Shown here in pieces: positions 4,964 through 6,311 of a stretch of 6,311 nt of DNA (positions within the stretch are counted from its first letter, which is position 1; the number at the start of each line of letters is the position of its first letter). The stretch is taken from contig CAMKAR010000132.1 in the NCBI GenBank assembly GCA_946410535.1, positions 1 to 6,311 on the forward strand, in the 5' to 3' direction. The notes beneath the pieces were generated by a model. That model was not told the origin of the DNA and did not search any database. It saw nothing but the letters and a program-made list of their open reading frames with translations. A program made the position numbers and the translations under genes. Origin of the DNA: an uncultured Bacteroidales bacterium (GTDB lineage Bacteria; Bacteroidota; Bacteroidia; Bacteroidales; F082).

Positions 4964-6311
4964 TTATCTCACCACCACCTTCTGCACTTTCACGTTATCG
5001 CCGTTCACGAGGCGAATCAAATAGAGGCCTGCGGGCTGGTTGATTTGGGTTTGCACCGAGCCTTCAATCTGCTCGCTGCTGAGGATGCGTCCCGTCAGGT
5101 CGATGACTTGCAGCGTGGCACGGCCTTCGTTGGCGATGATCCAATTGCCGTTGTTGTTGAAGGCGAAGGTCTCACTGTCGCCGTTTGCGTCCCCGCAAAC
5201 GGAAGCAAACACCACCTTGAAACGCGAGGCGTAGTCGCTCTTCTTGGCGGTGAAGGTATAGGTTGCGGGTTGGTTTAATCCCCCCTGCCCCCCTTTGTAA
5301 AGGGGGAAGCCTGCCGGAGTCAAAAGGTCGATGTCAGCTCCTGTCAAATTGTCTATAAGGTGGCAATACACCAAGCCTTCGGTGGCGTTCTCGAAGCTGA
5401 GGGTGTAGGTGCCGTCCTCGGCGGCCTCGAAGTTGAGCGGCAGCTCGCCCACGCCTGCGCTGAACACAACAGCGTTGTCCTGGCCTCCATAAGGCATGTA
5501 GATCTTGCTTCCTCCCTCTTGGAAACTGAGCTTGCCTAAACTGTGTCCCTCACCAAAGGCGATGATGGCATTGTCAATCGTCAAGCCCTGATCCTGTCGA
5601 AGGGCCGAAACGCTGCCACTATTAGTGTTGGCGCGACTTAAGTTGATGTTGAGTTGGCCTTGCATTGGGGTGGATTGTTCCCTGTTGAAGTGGATCGTCG
5701 TTGCGTTAACATCCTCCGGCACTTGCACGAAGAAGCCTTCCATAGGATGGATGACACCCGTGGCGGCTTCATACGCATCGCCATCTGCATTCATTCTGTA
5801 GAAGGCCACATTTGCGTTGTCGGCGGTGAGATGGACGTCACAAGTGAACGGGTTGCCGAGGAGATACCAGCCACCGAAACCGTAGTCACCATTATATTGG
5901 ACATCCTGGGTGACCTCACCATCGTTGGCTTTCATTTGGCCCACAAAGTTGAGTTCCGTGCCGTATTGGTTGGCATAGAGATAGCCGCTTCCGTTTTCCA
6001 TGCAGAAGTCGTCCGCCCTATAGTTCCTCCATTCCTGGTCCTGGTCATTCACCCATTTATAGAAGTCGTAAGTGGGATTGTCCTCTTGCGTGGTCAGAAG
6101 ATTCAGGGCACCTGTACCGTCTTGGCCATAATAGGTCGGGTCCTTCAATGGCGAGGCAATCAAGTAATAGCCGGCCTTGTTGAAGGGTTCGTCAGGATAG
6201 GCAGTGATGGTCTTCTTCATCGTGGCATAGACGCCGTTGTTGGTTCTCAACTGTCCGCCATCCTCGATGGTGAGGCCGTAGTCGCCTTCGATTTGGTTGG
6301 CCTCGGCCACA
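4964..6311 (-). CDS. T9SS cargo protein with C-terminal sorting domain (5' truncated)
   Basis: An open frame of 448 codons enters from the right edge and stops with TAA at 4966-4964. The codon at 6310-6308 is GTG, but it is an internal Val, not a start; the true start and signal peptide are outside the window. The last ~65 residues (about 384-448) form a type A T9SS sorting domain: LQVIDLTGRIL, then INQPAGLYLIRLVNGDNVKVQKVVVR in the family pattern (beta-strands, PAGLY-x-I-R, basic end). Such domains carry proteins through the outer membrane and are cleaved, usually with attachment to surface lipopolysaccharide. The upstream part has beta-rich signatures: AGYYLIASPL (46-55), ENGSGYLYAN (105-114), GGWYLLGNPF (146-155), ATGVIHPMEGFFVQ (183-196), YTLSFEN (302-308) and DYASRFKVVFAS (359-370). 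I recognise no enzyme active site; it could be an adhesin, a structural surface protein or the anchor half of a larger enzyme. Residues 331-347 look inserted (see the repeat at 5270-5320). Confidence 0.88.
   Translation of the reverse strand, partial: VAEANQIEGDYGLTIEDGGQLRTNNGVYATMKKTITAYPDEPFNKAGYYLIASPLKDPTYYGQDGTGALNLLTTQEDNPTYDFYKWVNDQDQEWRNYRADDFCMENGSGYLYANQYGTELNFVGQMKANDGEVTQDVQYNGDYGFGGWYLLGNPFTCDVHLTADNANVAFYRMNADGDAYEAATGVIHPMEGFFVQVPEDVNATTIHFNREQSTPMQGQLNINLSRANTNSGSVSALRQDQGLTIDNAIIAFGEGHSLGKLSFQEGGSKIYMPYGGQDNAVVFSAGVGELPLNFEAAEDGTYTLSFENATEGLVYCHLIDNLTGADIDLLTPAGFPLYKGGQGGLNQPATYTFTAKKSDYASRFKVVFASVCGDANGDSETFAFNNNGNWIIANEGRATLQVIDLTGRILSSEQIEGSVQTQINQPAGLYLIRLVNGDNVKVQKVVVR
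4967..5161 (-). other. T9SS type A C-terminal sorting domain (coding segment)
   Basis: This segment encodes the final 65 residues of the minus-strand gene. It contains the strand motif ATLQVIDLTGRIL, the turn INQPAGLY and the closing strand VKVQKVVVR. It follows a CGDANGDSE stretch (residues 372-380) that resembles one half of a Ca-binding or dockerin-like loop, but too short to be a dockerin. Confidence 0.85.
5270..5320 (-). repeat. in-frame 51-bp insertion with C-run/G-run palindrome
   Basis: Inside the T9SS-cargo gene the plus strand has CCCCCTTT (5289-5296), GT, then AAAGGGGG (5299-5306): a perfect 8-bp stem with a 2-nt loop. A second C-run lies at 5280-5285, separated by TG. The minus strand stays open across it and encodes 17 residues, TPAGFPLYKGGQGGLNQ (331-347). 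They sit between DIDLL and PATYTFTAKKSDYASRFKVVF; as I recall, in related T9SS proteins these two blocks are nearly adjacent. The Gly/Pro-rich peptide does not fit the surrounding beta pattern. Boundaries are approximate, within a few codons. Confidence 0.65.

Noticed and set aside
4955..5278. 107-codon plus-strand open frame after rlmD
   Set aside because: It overlaps the T9SS sorting domain in antisense, and its ATG lies just beyond the terminator; no family resemblance.
6308..6310. GTG at the right edge as the start of the T9SS-cargo gene
   Set aside because: The frame is open to the window edge and the N-terminus would lack the signal peptide required for T9SS cargo, so GTG is an internal Val codon.
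1..6311. CRISPR arrays, tRNA/rRNA genes, transposases, toxin-antitoxin or defence genes
   Set aside because: No evenly spaced 25-40 nt repeats, no cloverleaf or rRNA segments, and no matching protein motifs were seen on either strand.

Overview
The window reads as chromosomal DNA from a member of the Bacteroidota, probably Bacteroidales. Three things point there. The last gene ends in a type IX secretion (T9SS) C-terminal sorting domain. Two TAnnTTTGCA boxes of the Bacteroidota sigma-ABfr type sit in the first intergenic gap. None of the plus-strand starts has a convincing Shine-Dalgarno sequence. Genus or species cannot be named from this piece. Codon choice looks similar in all genes and there is no obvious foreign island.

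Layout. Positions 1-38 hold the first 12 codons of a gene leaving on the minus strand. Positions 39-196 are a divergent promoter region. Three plus-strand genes follow, each separated by exactly 6 nt and so almost certainly one operon: a soluble TPR-repeat protein (197-1645), a DUF368/PopT-type polyprenyl-phosphate transporter (1652-2581) and shikimate dehydrogenase AroE (2588-3319). A 150-nt gap (3320-3469) is almost filled by a composite palindrome: two abutting GC-rich hairpins with mutually complementary tetraloops, flanked by inverted arms of 9-nt-spaced CAAAAC/GTTTTG units. Next is an RlmD-type Fe-S 23S rRNA uracil-C5 methyltransferase (3470-4906). A 14-bp hairpin with its T-run on the minus strand (4913-4943) separates it from a converging, 5'-truncated gene (6311-4964, minus) for a T9SS-exported surface or secreted protein.

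How the genes fit together. PopT-type proteins return undecaprenyl phosphate to the cytoplasmic face of the membrane for envelope glycan synthesis, AroE makes shikimate for aromatic amino acids and related compounds, and the TPR protein is presumably a scaffold. The linkage is housekeeping rather than an obvious pathway. I see no CRISPR array, phage, toxin-antitoxin, defence or biosynthetic system. The items most worth a second look are the REPIN-like element between aroE and rlmD, and a 17-codon in-frame insertion containing a C-run/G-run palindrome inside the T9SS-cargo gene, which resembles a selfish palindromic repeat carried inside a reading frame.
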